DNA of 64,000 bases from Streptomyces sp. ISL-96 (GCF_018614035.1 NZ_JAGGPA010000026.1:62001-126000); one strand, 5' to 3'. Shown: positions 43,057 to 51,803, counted from the first letter of the stretch. Numbers and translations are program-made. Notes: generated by a model from the letters alone, not told the origin.

Positions 43057-44832
43057 TCAGTCCGCGATCGGGAGGTACACCCGGTTGCCGGCGGCGGCGA
43101 ACTCCTTGGACTTCTCCGCCATGCCCGCCTCGATCTCGTCCTGCGTGCCGCCGTGCTCACGACGGATGTCCTGGCTGATCTTCATCGAGCAGAACTTCGG
43201 CCCGCACATGGAGCAGAAGTGCGCCGTCTTCGCCGGCTCGGCGGGCAGCGTCTCGTCGTGGAACGCCCGCGCCGTGTCCGGGTCCAGGGCCAGGTTGAAC
43301 TGGTCCTCCCAGCGGAACTCGAAGCGGGCGTCCGACAGCGCGTCGTCCCACTCCTGCGCCCCCGGGTGCCCCTTGGCGAGATCCGCGGCATGGGCCGCGA
43401 TCTTGTAGGTGATGACGCCGGTCTTCACGTCGTCACGGTTGGGCAGACCCAGGTGCTCCTTGGGCGTCACGTAGCAGAGCATGGCCGTGCCCCACCACGC
43501 GATCATCGCCGCCCCGATGCCGGAGGTGATGTGGTCATACGCCGGGGCCACGTCCGTAGTGAGCGGGCCGAGCGTATAGAAGGGGGCCTCCTCGCAGATT
43601 TCCTGCTGGAGGTCGATGTTCTCCTTGATCTTGTGCATCGGGACGTGACCCGGACCCTCGATCATCGTCTGCACGTTGTGACGCTTGGCGATCGTGTTGA
43701 GTTCCCCGAGCGTCTTCAACTCCGCGAACTGCGCCTCGTCGTTGGCGTCCGCGATCGAACCGGGCCGCAGGCCGTCGCCGAGCGAGTACGTCACGTCGTA
43801 CGCCGCGAGGATGTCGCACAGCTCCTCGAAGTTCTCGTACAGGAACGACTCCTTGTGGTGCGCCAGGCACCACGCCGCCATGATCGATCCGCCGCGCGAG
43901 ACGATGCCGGTCTTGCGGTTGGCCGTCAGCGGGACGTACGCCAGCCGCACACCGGCGTGGACCGTCATGTAGTCGACGCCCTGCTCGGCCTGCTCGATGA
44001 CCGTGTCCTTGTAAACCTCCCAGGTCAGCTCCTCCGCCCGGCCGTCGACCTTCTCCAGGGCCTGGTACAGCGGCACGGTGCCGATCGGCACGGGAGCGTT
44101 GCGCAGGATCCACTCGCGGGTGGTGTGGATGTTGCGGCCGGTCGACAGGTCCATGACCGTGTCGGCGCCCCACTTGGTCGCCCACGTCATCTTGTCCACC
44201 TCCTCCTCGATGGAGGAAGTGACCGCCGAGTTGCCGATGTTGGCGTTGACCTTCACCAGGAAGCGCTTGCCGATGATCATCGGCTCGATCTCCGGGTGGT
44301 TGACGTTCGCCGGCAGGACCGCCCGGCCCGCCGCGATCTCTTCCCGTACGACCTCGGGGGAGACGTTCTCGCGGATCGCCACGTACTCCATCTCGGGCGT
44401 GATGTCCCCGCGCCGGGCGTACGCGAGCTGTGTGACGGCCTGCCCGTCGCGGCCCCGGCGGGGCTGACGCGGGCGGCCGGGGAAGACCGCGTCGAGGTTC
44501 CGAAGGCCCCCGCGCGGTGAGGTGTGCTTGATCCCGTCGTCCTCGGGACGGACCGGACGGCCCGCGTACTCCTCGGTGTCGCCGCGGCCGATGATCCAGT
44601 TCTCGCGCAACGGCGCGAGTCCCCGGCGTACGTCCGTCTCGATGGTCGGGTCGGTGTACGGGCCGGACGTGTCGTACAGCGTCACGTCCTTCCCGTTGGT
44701 GAGGTGCACCTGCCGGACCGGCACGCGAAGATCCGACCGCGAGCCCTCGGGCCCCGAGACGTATCCCTTGTGCCAGCCCGGCTTGCGCCCGTCCTGGCTG
44801 GTGGCAGGCGTGTGTGCATCCGCTGTGGTCAT
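43057..44832 (-). CDS. thiC: Phosphomethylpyrimidine synthase
   Basis: 591 residues. A radical-SAM enzyme of the unusual ThiC class: the C-terminal cluster motif CxxCxxxxC is seen in FCSMCGPKFCSM (about 548-559), with the preceding barrel conserved throughout (GADTVMDLSTGRN, MTVHAGVRL, EGPGHVPMHKI, LGPLTTDVAPAYDHI). It converts aminoimidazole ribotide to the thiamine pyrimidine HMP-P. It is controlled by the TPP riboswitch directly upstream. The ATG at 44832 lies 8 nt from the riboswitch 3' end. Confidence 0.97.
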   Translation of the reverse strand: MTTADAHTPATSQDGRKPGWHKGYVSGPEGSRSDLRVPVRQVHLTNGKDVTLYDTSGPYTDPTIETDVRRGLAPLRENWIIGRGDTEEYAGRPVRPEDDGIKHTSPRGGLRNLDAVFPGRPRQPRRGRDGQAVTQLAYARRGDITPEMEYVAIRENVSPEVVREEIAAGRAVLPANVNHPEIEPMIIGKRFLVKVNANIGNSAVTSSIEEEVDKMTWATKWGADTVMDLSTGRNIHTTREWILRNAPVPIGTVPLYQALEKVDGRAEELTWEVYKDTVIEQAEQGVDYMTVHAGVRLAYVPLTANRKTGIVSRGGSIMAAWCLAHHKESFLYENFEELCDILAAYDVTYSLGDGLRPGSIADANDEAQFAELKTLGELNTIAKRHNVQTMIEGPGHVPMHKIKENIDLQQEICEEAPFYTLGPLTTDVAPAYDHITSGIGAAMIAWWGTAMLCYVTPKEHLGLPNRDDVKTGVITYKIAAHAADLAKGHPGAQEWDDALSDARFEFRWEDQFNLALDPDTARAFHDETLPAEPAKTAHFCSMCGPKFCSMKISQDIRREHGGTQDEIEAGMAEKSKEFAAAGNRVYLPIAD

Positions 44833-44840
44833 GAGACCTA

Positions 44841-44953
44841 CTCCCTACGCCGGCATTACCCGGTAACAGGTTCGGCGGTCGACGCAGCGGCTTTCGTACG
44901 GTTTTGCGTACGAAGGTCAGCGCCCTCTCAGCCCGGTGCTCCGAGCTCCCGCG
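44841..44953 (-). ncRNA. TPP riboswitch (THI element) upstream of thiC
   Basis: On the minus strand the order of conserved elements is CGGGAGCTCGG, then CACCGGGCTGAGAGGG, a variable stem (CTTCGTACG with CGTACGAAAG), then GAACCTGTTACCGGG and TAATGCCGGCGTAGGGAG. These match the CUGAGA and ACCUG...GGGUAAUGCC...GNAGGGA signatures of TPP aptamers. The last GGGAG lies next to the thiC start codon, so ligand binding probably hides the ribosome site, giving translational control. Confidence 0.95.
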
Positions 44954-45033
44954 TGTGCAAAGGTGCCCCCACGCTAGCGTCCCTCCTGGCGCGCTGAACA
45001 GAGGGCCCCCTCCGTTCTTGCGATGATCGGTCG

Positions 45034-46356
45034 GTGACGTCCCCACAGCCAACGCCCGAAATCCACGGCCACACCCACAGCCACGGGCCCGCCGCGCCCG
45101 TCTCCAAGCACCTGCGCAAGGTCATCGCGGCGGTGCTCATCCCGTTCGCCACGGCCGTTTTCATCGGCCTCGTCGTGCTCTGGCCGGGCGGCGCGCCCGG
45201 CCACGAGCGCACTGGTGTCGGTTTCGACCGGCAGACCGTGTCGGGCAAGGTGACGGCCGTCCAGCAGGTCGACTGCAAGGACGTGAACGCCGCCCAGGTC
45301 CCACCGACCGGCGACACGTCCACCCCGTCCGGCCGCGAAGCCCAGCAGGCCCAGCAGGGCACCTGCGAGAGGGCGACGATCGAGGTCACGTCCGGCAAGG
45401 ACAAGGGCCGTACCTTCACCGAGATCGTCCAGCCCGACGCGCCCAGACAGCTGAACCAGGGGCAGGGCGTGGTCGTGGCGTACGCCCCCGACGCGCCCCG
45501 CGACCTCCAGTACTCGGTGACCGATGTCGACCGCGGGATCCCCATGGCCCTGCTGGCCGGGATCTTCGCCCTCGCGGTGATCGTCGTCGGGCGCATGAAG
45601 GGCCTGATGGCGCTGATCGCGCTCGCCGTGTCCTTCGCGATCCTGACCCTCTTCATCCTCCCCGCGATCCTCCAGGGCTCGAACCCGCTGGTCGTCGCGG
45701 TCGTCGGAGCGAGCGCCATCATGCTCATCGCGCTCTACGCCTGCCACGGCCTCACCGCCCGTACGTCCGTCGCCGTCGTCGGCACCCTCATCTCACTGCT
45801 GCTGATCGGGCTGCTCGGCTCGCTCTTCATCGGCTGGGCGTTCCTGAGCGGCAACACGGACGACAACACCGGGCTCATCCACGGCCTCTACCCGGACATC
45901 GACATGAGCGGCCTGCTCCTCGCGGGCGTCATCATCGGCTCCCTCGGCGTCCTCGACGACGTGACCGTCACCCAGACGTCGGCGGTCTGGGAACTCCACC
46001 AGGCCGACCCGTCCATGGGCCCCCGCGCCCTCTACAGGGCCGGTATCCGCATCGGGCGCGACCACATCGCGTCCGTCGTCAACACGCTCGTCCTGGCGTA
46101 CGCGGGCGCCGCCCTGCCGCTGCTGCTGCTCTTCTCGATCGCGCAGAGCAGTGTCGGTACGGTCGCCAACAGCGAGCTGGTCGCGGAGGAGATCGTACGG
46201 ACCCTGGTCGGCTCCATCGGCCTGGTCTCCTCGGTGCCCGTGACCACGGCGCTCGCGGCGCTGGTCGTCTCGGCCGACCGTCCGGCATCCGGCGCGGCCG
46301 CCGCTGCTCCCCCCGCACGCGGCATCGGCGGCGGCGGGCGGCGCCGCAAGCGCTGA
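45034..46356 (+). CDS. YibE/F-like family membrane protein
   Basis: 440 residues from GTG 45034. The first helix (VIAAVLIPFATAVFIGLVVL) is followed by an outward beta-rich domain containing a Cys pair (QVDCKDVN, GTCERATI). Six to seven further helices form the YibE/F core, with VIIGSLGVLDDVTVTQTSAVWEL and AGIRIGRDHIASVVNTLVLAYAGAALP as its conserved stretches. The tail is basic. The family has no established function; a Lactococcus relative was linked to export or import of small molecules. Convergent with ssgA. Confidence 0.88.
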   Translation: MTSPQPTPEIHGHTHSHGPAAPVSKHLRKVIAAVLIPFATAVFIGLVVLWPGGAPGHERTGVGFDRQTVSGKVTAVQQVDCKDVNAAQVPPTGDTSTPSGREAQQAQQGTCERATIEVTSGKDKGRTFTEIVQPDAPRQLNQGQGVVVAYAPDAPRDLQYSVTDVDRGIPMALLAGIFALAVIVVGRMKGLMALIALAVSFAILTLFILPAILQGSNPLVVAVVGASAIMLIALYACHGLTARTSVAVVGTLISLLLIGLLGSLFIGWAFLSGNTDDNTGLIHGLYPDIDMSGLLLAGVIIGSLGVLDDVTVTQTSAVWELHQADPSMGPRALYRAGIRIGRDHIASVVNTLVLAYAGAALPLLLLFSIAQSSVGTVANSELVAEEIVRTLVGSIGLVSSVPVTTALAALVVSADRPASGAAAAAPPARGIGGGGRRRKR

Positions 46357-46374
46357 CCGCCCGCCCGGGGGTGC

Positions 46375-46812
46375 TCAGCCGGCGTTCTGCTCCTCGGCGA
46401 GGATCCGGTCGAGCGCTTCCTCAACGTCCCCGCCGAAGCCCGCGAGGGTGTACTCCTGCCCCAGCGGCACGAGCCTGTCCGTACGGTCGAGGAAGGCCGC
46501 CAGCGGGGCGGCGCTCGCACTGAACAACGCACGCTCCCCGGCGACCTGGAGCCGGATGTGAACATCCACGCGCTCATCAAGGCCGGTTGGCTCGATGTGC
46601 ACATCACCCTCGCCGCACGGCTTGGCGAGTCCGTCGAGAAGCAGCTCCCGGCCGAACGCCCACGTGACGGGATCGTCGCCGGGGAGGTGGAACGTCATCC
46701 GGACCGCATACGGATCCCTGGTCGCGTACTGAAGCTCCACCGGGATCCGGAAGGAAAGCTCCTCCGAGACAAGGAAGTTCATCATGACCTGTGCCTGAAC
46801 CGACTCGCGCAT
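46375..46812 (-). CDS. ssgA: SsgA, sporulation-specific cell division regulator
   Basis: 145 residues of the SALP family, unique to morphologically complex actinobacteria. It begins MRESVQAQVMMNFLV, with PVELQYATRDPYAVRM, TWAFGRELLLDGL and ILAEEQNAG at the C-terminus, which I recognise from S. coelicolor SsgA. SsgA marks sites of cell-wall remodelling and, with SsgB, positions FtsZ during sporulation septation. It lies directly downstream of the IclR-type gene ssgR (47-nt gap), which is known to be required for its transcription. An in-frame start at 46848 is rejected because conservation begins at 46812. Confidence 0.95.
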   Translation of the reverse strand: MRESVQAQVMMNFLVSEELSFRIPVELQYATRDPYAVRMTFHLPGDDPVTWAFGRELLLDGLAKPCGEGDVHIEPTGLDERVDVHIRLQVAGERALFSASAAPLAAFLDRTDRLVPLGQEYTLAGFGGDVEEALDRILAEEQNAG

Positions 46813-46859
46813 TCGCCCATCGTGCTGGAACCACCGGCCGACGCACAAGGCGTGATATT

Positions 46860-47668
46860 TCAGATACTGATAGAGAATGCGAACGACCTGATCAGCCCGC
46901 CCACCGCACCCCGCAGTTGGTCAACCGCGGGCAGCAGCCGCCGCTCCTGTTCGGCAGGCAGAGAAATGGCCATCGCCGCGGCCGTCGGTCCGACGGTGAC
47001 CGGAAGGGCCGCACAGACCGAGCCGACCGCGTACTCCTGGCGTTCCACGACCGGCCGCATCCGCTCCATCGACCGCAGCCGCTCCAGCAGCGCCCCTCGG
47101 TCACGTACGGAATACGGCGTGAGCGGCTCGACCGGATGACGGTCCAGATGATCCCGCCGGGCCTCCTCGCCGAGCTGGCTAGCAGACACTGGCCCAGGGC
47201 GTGAGCATGACCGGTTTCACGGAAGTCGGCCCACTCCTCCACGGCGGGCGACGACGGGCCCTGCGCGACCGCGACGAGATCGATCTCGCCCTCGCGGTAG
47301 AGCGCGAAGTAGACGGCCACGCCGATAGCGTCCCGCCAGTACTCCAGCGAATCCGTGATCAGGCCGCGACGATGGTGCCGCGCCCCCGTGGCCGCCAGCC
47401 GCACGGCCGCCTCGCCGAGCACGAACACCCCGCCCTCGCGCCGCAGATAGCCCTCGTGCGCCAGCGTGCGCAACAGGTGATAGGCGGTGGGAAGCGGAAG
47501 ACCGGCCTCCCGCGCGAGCTGCTTGGCCGGGGCCCCGCCGGCATGGGCGCCCACCGCCTCCAGAAGCCGCAGGGCGCGCTGTACCGAACCGATCAGGGTC
47601 GGAGCCGCAGCCCGAGCCGGAGTGGGAGTCGGAGCAGCGGCGGTGTGTGACGTAGCCACGGCCGTCAC
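46860..47668 (-). pseudogene. ssgR: SsgR, IclR-family activator of ssgA, with a single-base frameshift
   Basis: The N-terminal winged helix (PAKQLAREAGLPLPTAYHLL, about 47-66) and the start of the IclR effector domain read normally to GHAHALGQCLLA. There, near 47177, a base is missing. The proper continuation, QLGEEARRDHLDRHPVEPLTP through VERQEYAVGSVCAALPV to IRSFAFSISI, lies in another frame and ends at 46860. Restoring one C in CTAGCC-CAGCTC joins the two. As given, the product ends in about 85 unrelated residues. SsgR is needed for ssgA transcription and sporulation in S. coelicolor, so a true mutation would affect development; a sequencing indel is the alternative. Confidence 0.85.
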
Positions 47669-47740
47669 TCTAACTGCCCAACCCGTGCGCGCAGAGTGGT
47701 TGTCGCGCCCGTATCCCTCAGGTGGGCTAACCGGGGCCGG

Positions 47741-47968
47741 CTACCAGCCGCCGCCCGACGACGAGGACGAGGACGACGCCATGAACTTGCGTACGACGTA
47801 GATCAGTCCGCCGACCAGGGCGACGAAGAGCAGCACCTTGAAGAGGAGGCCGATCAGCAGACCGATCGCGCTCAGGATGGCTCCGCCGAACACGACCAGA
47901 GCGATGACGGGCACCGCGACCCACTTCACCCACCACGGCATCCCCGCGTATATCTCCCGCACAGCCAT
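47741..47968 (-). CDS. Small membrane protein of the DUF5326 type
   Basis: 75 residues from ATG 47968. An amphipathic start (MAVREIYAGMPWWVKW) leads into two adjacent helices (VAVPVIALVVFGGAILSAIG and LLFKVLLFVALVGGLIYVV), followed by a basic RKFMA and a Ser/Gly-rich tail. The family is Streptomyces-specific and uncharacterised. Located in the cytoplasmic membrane. The neighbourhood (ssgR on one side, a cupin on the other) gives no firm functional hint. Confidence 0.8.
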   Translation of the reverse strand: MAVREIYAGMPWWVKWVAVPVIALVVFGGAILSAIGLLIGLLFKVLLFVALVGGLIYVVRKFMASSSSSSSGGGW

Positions 47969-48123
47969 CGCCCTGCCTCTTCTCCCTCGGAGTTCTGCTT
48001 CGTTGACCTCGATGCTAGGGGCGAAGGGGCGGTTCACGGGGCACCCGGAGCCCTTGAAGACCCCTGATCGGCCCCCTAGGGAACCCCGAGTTCCGCGTCA
48101 GCCCTCCGCGTCAGCCCCCGGCC

Positions 48124-48441
48124 TCAGCTCTCCGGCGGCGAGAAGACAACCATCACCCGCAGATCCTCGGTGATGTGGTGGAACTTGTGCGGCACCCCGG
48201 CCGGTACGTACACCACACTGCCCCGCCCCACCTGCGTCGTCTCCATACCCACAGTGATCGACGCGCGCCCGCTGACCACGAAGTACACCTCGTCCTCGCG
48301 GTGCGGCTGCTGCGGGTCGCTCTCGCCCGCGTCCAGCGCGTACAGGCCGACCGACATGCTCCTCTCCCGCAGGAACTGCAGATACGCACCGTCATTGGCG
48401 GCGCGCTCCGCCTCCAGCTCGTCCAGTCGGAATGCCTTCAT
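48124..48441 (-). CDS. Small cupin-fold protein
   Basis: 105 residues. A single cupin_2 barrel: the first motif has QQPHREDEVYFVVSGRASI with His and Glu ligands, and the second has VYVPAGVPHKFHHI with the closing His. It could be an isomerase, dioxygenase or binding protein; single-domain cupins are too diverse to say. The ATG at 48441 is chosen because conserved sequence (MKAFRLDELEAER) starts there. Divergent from the holin-family gene. Confidence 0.88.
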   Translation of the reverse strand: MKAFRLDELEAERAANDGAYLQFLRERSMSVGLYALDAGESDPQQPHREDEVYFVVSGRASITVGMETTQVGRGSVVYVPAGVPHKFHHITEDLRVMVVFSPPES

Positions 48442-48510
48442 CGTCCGTCCGCCCCTCACCCTGCCGTGCGCCGCTGTCCGGCGCAGATCATGTCTGCCAC
48501 GATCAGACAC

Positions 48511-48888
48511 ATGATGAATTTTCTAGTCAAGACGATCGCCAACGCGGGAGCCCTGCTGGTAGCCATCTGGCTCCTGCACGACATCACGCTGACCGGCGAG
48601 AGCACCGGCAAGAAGGCGCTGACGCTGATCATCGTCGCGCTCCTCTTCGGCCTGGTGAACTTCCTCGTCAAGCCCGTCGTGAAGCTGCTGACGCTGCCGC
48701 TCTTCATCCTCACGCTCGGCCTGATCACCCTGGTGATCAACGCGCTGATGCTGCTGCTGACCTCCTGGCTGGCCGACAAGTTCGACCTCAGCTTCCACGT
48801 CGAGGGCTTCTGGACGGCCGTGCTCGGCGGCCTGATCATCAGCATCGTCTCGTGGGCGCTGAACGTCATCCTGCCCGAAAAGGACTGA
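48511..48888 (+). CDS. Four-helix membrane protein of the phage holin 4 superfamily (YvlD-like)
   Basis: 125 residues, about four helices: VKTIANAGALLVAIWLL, LTLIIVALLFGLVNFLV, LLTLPLFILTLGLITLVINALMLLL (in parts) and FWTAVLGGLIISIVSWALNVI. The family is named after holins, but chromosomal members in actinobacteria and firmicutes are not prophage lysis genes and are of unknown function. It ends 3 nt before the cystathionine lyase-type gene, so the two are probably co-transcribed. Starts at 48511 or 48514 are equally possible. Confidence 0.85.
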   Translation: MMNFLVKTIANAGALLVAIWLLHDITLTGESTGKKALTLIIVALLFGLVNFLVKPVVKLLTLPLFILTLGLITLVINALMLLLTSWLADKFDLSFHVEGFWTAVLGGLIISIVSWALNVILPEKD

Positions 48889-48891
48889 CGC

Positions 48892-50043
48892 ATGAGCCCC
48901 GAGGCCAAGCCCGACACGGCCGTGGGAGACGGCACCCGGGCCGTACGCGCAGGCCTTCCCGAGCCCGTCGCGTACGAACCGACACTCCCGGGACCGGTCT
49001 TCGCCGCGCACTACCACCTGCCCGGCGAGCCGACCGGACCGTACACCTACGGACGCGACGAGAACCCCACCTGGACGCACCTGGAGCGCGCCATCGGCGA
49101 ACTGGAGGCGCCGCGGGAAACGGGGGTCGAGACGGTCGTCTTCGCCTCCGGCATGGCCGCCGTCTCCGCCGTCCTCCTCTCCCAGACCCGGGCCGGCGAC
49201 ACGGTCGTACTGCCCGACGACGGCTACCAGGCACTCGCGCTCGTACGCGAACAGCTGGCGGCGTACGACGTGACAGTGCGCACCGCACCGACCGGCGGCG
49301 ACGCCCAGCTCGGCATACTCGACGGCGCGCGCCTGCTGTGGATAGAAACGCCCTCCAACCCGGGGCTCGACGTCTGCGACATCCGCAGGCTAGCGGACGC
49401 CGCGCACGACGCCGGAGCACTGGTCGCCGTCGACAACACCCTCGCCACACCACTCGGGCAGCGGCCCCTGGAGCTGGGCGCGGACTTCTCCGTCGCCAGC
49501 GGCACCAAGGGCCTCACCGGCCACGGCGACGTCCTGCTCGGCTACGTGACCTGCCGCGACGCCCGCCTCGCGGCCCGCGTACGGCGCTGGCGCAAGGTCG
49601 TCGGGGCCATCCCCGGCCCCATGGAGGCCTGGCTCGCGCACCGCTCGCTGGCCACCCTCCAGCTGCGCGCCGACAAGCAGGGCGCGAACGCCCTGGCCCT
49701 CGCCGAAGCCCTGCGCGAGCACCCAGCCGTGAGCGACTTGCGCCATCCCGGACTGCCCGGCGACCCGTCGTACGCCGTCGCCTCGCGCCAGATGCGCCGC
49801 TTCGGCTGCGTCGTCTCCTTCACGCTGCCCGACCGCGCCTACGCCGAGCGGTTCCTCGACGGGCTGCGGCTGGCCGACGACGCCACCAGCTTCGGCGGCG
49901 TACGGTCGACCGCCGAGCGGCGCGGACGGTGGGGCGGCGACGCCGTACCGGAGGGCTTCGTCCGCTTCTCCGTCGGGGCCGAAGACCCCGAGGACCTGGT
50001 GGCGGACGTACTGCGCGCGCTCGACGAGGCAGCTCCGCAGTGA
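48892..50043 (+). CDS. Cystathionine gamma-lyase/synthase family PLP enzyme
   Basis: 383 residues. Features of the Cys/Met metabolism PLP family: TYGRDENPTWTHLERAIGELE, FASGMAAVSAVLL, IETPSNPGLDVCDI, DNTLATPLGQRPLELGADFSVAS (in parts) and the PLP Lys in SGTKGLTGHGD. The enzyme cleaves or forms cystathionine or related thioethers. Synthase versus lyase cannot be decided by eye; genome databases usually call this Streptomyces protein cystathionine gamma-lyase. Followed by a strong terminator. Confidence 0.9.
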   Translation: MSPEAKPDTAVGDGTRAVRAGLPEPVAYEPTLPGPVFAAHYHLPGEPTGPYTYGRDENPTWTHLERAIGELEAPRETGVETVVFASGMAAVSAVLLSQTRAGDTVVLPDDGYQALALVREQLAAYDVTVRTAPTGGDAQLGILDGARLLWIETPSNPGLDVCDIRRLADAAHDAGALVAVDNTLATPLGQRPLELGADFSVASGTKGLTGHGDVLLGYVTCRDARLAARVRRWRKVVGAIPGPMEAWLAHRSLATLQLRADKQGANALALAEALREHPAVSDLRHPGLPGDPSYAVASRQMRRFGCVVSFTLPDRAYAERFLDGLRLADDATSFGGVRSTAERRGRWGGDAVPEGFVRFSVGAEDPEDLVADVLRALDEAAPQ

Positions 50044-50052
50044 CGTACGACG

Positions 50053-50089
50053 GACGGTCCGAGCCTCCCCCCTCATGGCTCGGACCGTC
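50053..50089 (+). terminator. Terminator after the cystathionine lyase-type gene
   Basis: A perfect 13-bp stem, GACGGTCCGAGCC with GGCTCGGACCGTC, around an 11-nt loop, starting 10 nt after the stop codon. Confidence 0.85.
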
Positions 50090-50227
50090 CCGGTTCCACG
50101 CGCGAAGAACCGCGAAACAAAGGCTAGTTGACTCTGTGTCAGTGTCCAATCACAGTAGCGACAGAGACCTATCGACATATTTATAGTTGTGACCGTCGGC
50201 GACCCTGCCGGGACGGGAGGCCGCGCC

Positions 50228-51124
50228 ATGGACCTGGCTCTGCTCCGCACGTTCGTCACGGTTCACCGAGCCGGCTCCTTCACCCGCGCCGCCGCCCTCC
50301 TCGGACTCTCCCAGCCCGCCGTCACCAGCCAGATCCGCACCCTGGAACGGCAACTGGGCCGCCCACTGTTCCTGCGCCAGGCCCGCGGCGTAACCCCCAC
50401 AACCGTCGGCGACGAGCTCGCACACCGGGCGGCGCCGCACCTCGACGCACTCGTCGAGATCACCGAAGCGGGACTCGACGAGGACTCCGGCGTACGGACC
50501 CTGCACCTCGCCGGGCCACCGGAGTTCACCTCCATACGCGTCCTGCCCACGCTCTCCCCGCTCATCGCACAGGGCCTGACGCTGCGCATCTCCTTCGCCA
50601 ACGCCCAGGAGAGCCTCGAAGGCCTCGCCGCCGGACACCACGACCTCGCCATCTCCACCGACCGGCCGCGCGGCACCATCCTCACCGGAACCGCCCTCTG
50701 CGACGAGGAACACGTCCTGGTCGCCGCACCGCGCTGGGCCGGCAGGATCGGCCCCGGCCTGCTGCGCCGCAAGGGGCCACGGGTACTGGAGCAATTACCG
50801 GTGGTGGAGGTGCACGAATCGCTGCCGCTGGTCACCCGCTACTGGACCACCGTCTTCGACGCCCGGCCGGCCGCCGCCGGCACCGTCGTCGCACCCGACC
50901 TGCGGGCCGTGCTGCACGCCACGGCCGCGGGCGCCGGGCTCGCCGTACTGCCGCGATACCTGTGCGAAGAGGCACTGGAGCGCGGGGAAGTCGTGGCGCT
51001 CTTCGACCCTCCCGTGCCGCCCCTGCGGACCTACTTCCTGGCCGTACGCACGGGCACACTCGCCCTCCCGCACATCGCACGGGCGCACGAGTGGCTGCTG
51101 CGCGCCGCCACCGACTGGTCCTGA
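50228..51124 (+). CDS. LysR family transcriptional regulator with a TTA codon
   Basis: 298 residues from ATG 50228, which follows GGGAGG. The LysR winged helix is at about 1-60 (LLRTFVTVHRAGSFTRAAALLGLSQPAVTSQI, in parts) and the substrate-binding domain at about 88-295. Codon 190 (50795-50797) is TTA, read by the bldA tRNA in Streptomyces, so full expression would be tied to development. The region just upstream (50110-50190) is AT-rich and likely holds the promoter. No target operon is adjacent; the preceding gene is terminated and the next encodes a Nudix hydrolase. Confidence 0.9.
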   Translation: MDLALLRTFVTVHRAGSFTRAAALLGLSQPAVTSQIRTLERQLGRPLFLRQARGVTPTTVGDELAHRAAPHLDALVEITEAGLDEDSGVRTLHLAGPPEFTSIRVLPTLSPLIAQGLTLRISFANAQESLEGLAAGHHDLAISTDRPRGTILTGTALCDEEHVLVAAPRWAGRIGPGLLRRKGPRVLEQLPVVEVHESLPLVTRYWTTVFDARPAAAGTVVAPDLRAVLHATAAGAGLAVLPRYLCEEALERGEVVALFDPPVPPLRTYFLAVRTGTLALPHIARAHEWLLRAATDWS

Positions 51125-51192
51125 GCCGACACGCCGGCATCCGGCAGCGGCGCGGGCGTTTCAGAACGGGCGAGGTGGGCCACTGTATTGCC

Positions 51193-51708
51193 ATGACCGG
51201 CACCTCTTTTCCCGAGGGGACCACACCCGCACCCGCGAGGCCCGTGGTCAAGCGCACCGCACGCGCCATCCTGCTCGACGGCGACGACCTGATCCTGATC
51301 AAGCGCACCAAGCCGGGCGTCGATCCGTACTGGCTGACGCCCGGCGGCGGCGTCGAACCGGAGGACGCCACCGTCGTCGAGGCCCTGCACCGCGAACTCG
51401 ACGAGGAACTCGGCGCGAAGATCACCGACGTGGTGCCCTGCTTCGTAGACACCGTCGAGCACATCGCGGGCGGCGGAGTCACGGGCGTAAAAGTGCAGCA
51501 CTTCTTCGTCTGCCGACTGGAGTCCATGGACCCCACCCGGCGGCACGGGCCCGAAATCGACGAGCCGTGCGGTGAGTACGAGATCGTACGGGTGCCCTTC
51601 AGCCGGGTCGGGATCGCGGCGGTGCACCTCGTGCCGCTGTCGCTGCGGCACTACCTGGACGGCAACATCGAGGGCGTACGGGCCATGCACGCCCACGACC
51701 TGGGCTGA
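51193..51708 (+). CDS. Nudix hydrolase
   Basis: 171 residues. The Nudix box is complete: GGGVEPEDATVVEALHREL followed by DEELG, matching G-x5-E-x7-RE-U-x-E-E-x-G-U. The N-terminal strand carries KRTARAILLDGDDLILIKRTKPGVDPYW, typical of pyrophosphohydrolases acting on nucleoside diphosphates linked to another moiety. The substrate is unknown. The ATG at 51193 is the first with a plausible context. Its stop codon lies within the first unit of the 9-bp tandem repeat. Confidence 0.9.
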   Translation: MTGTSFPEGTTPAPARPVVKRTARAILLDGDDLILIKRTKPGVDPYWLTPGGGVEPEDATVVEALHRELDEELGAKITDVVPCFVDTVEHIAGGGVTGVKVQHFFVCRLESMDPTRRHGPEIDEPCGEYEIVRVPFSRVGIAAVHLVPLSLRHYLDGNIEGVRAMHAHDLG

Positions 51709-51787
51709 CCGGGCCGAGCGGGCCGACCGGGCCGACCGGGCCGACCGGGCCGAGCGGGCCGACCGGGCCGAGCGGGCCGACCGGGCC
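51707..51787. repeat. 9-bp tandem repeat (minisatellite), nine units
   Basis: Nine head-to-tail copies of GA(C/G)CGGGCC. The third base varies in the order C G C C C G C G C; all other positions are identical. It begins on the last two bases of the Nudix stop codon and ends 16 nt before the stop of the convergent globin-type gene. Confidence 0.95.
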
Positions 51788-51803
51788 GACAGACACCCGG
51801 TGG

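Noticed and set aside
41950..44520. Very long open frame antisense to thiC and the Nudix-like gene
   Set aside because: High GC gives long antisense frames. The product is Arg/Gly/Asp/Val-rich with no family features, and thiC with its riboswitch on the other strand explains the region.
46860..47668. Programmed ribosomal frameshift in ssgR
   Set aside because: No slippery heptamer with a downstream pseudoknot was recognised, and IclR proteins are not known to use one. Error or mutation is simpler.
48511..48888. Prophage lysis gene
   Set aside because: The holin name is only a superfamily label. There are no phage structural, integrase or lysin genes, and the family is chromosomal in many bacteria.
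51707..51787. CRISPR array
   Set aside because: Units are 9 bp with no unique spacers and there are no cas genes. It is a simple tandem repeat.
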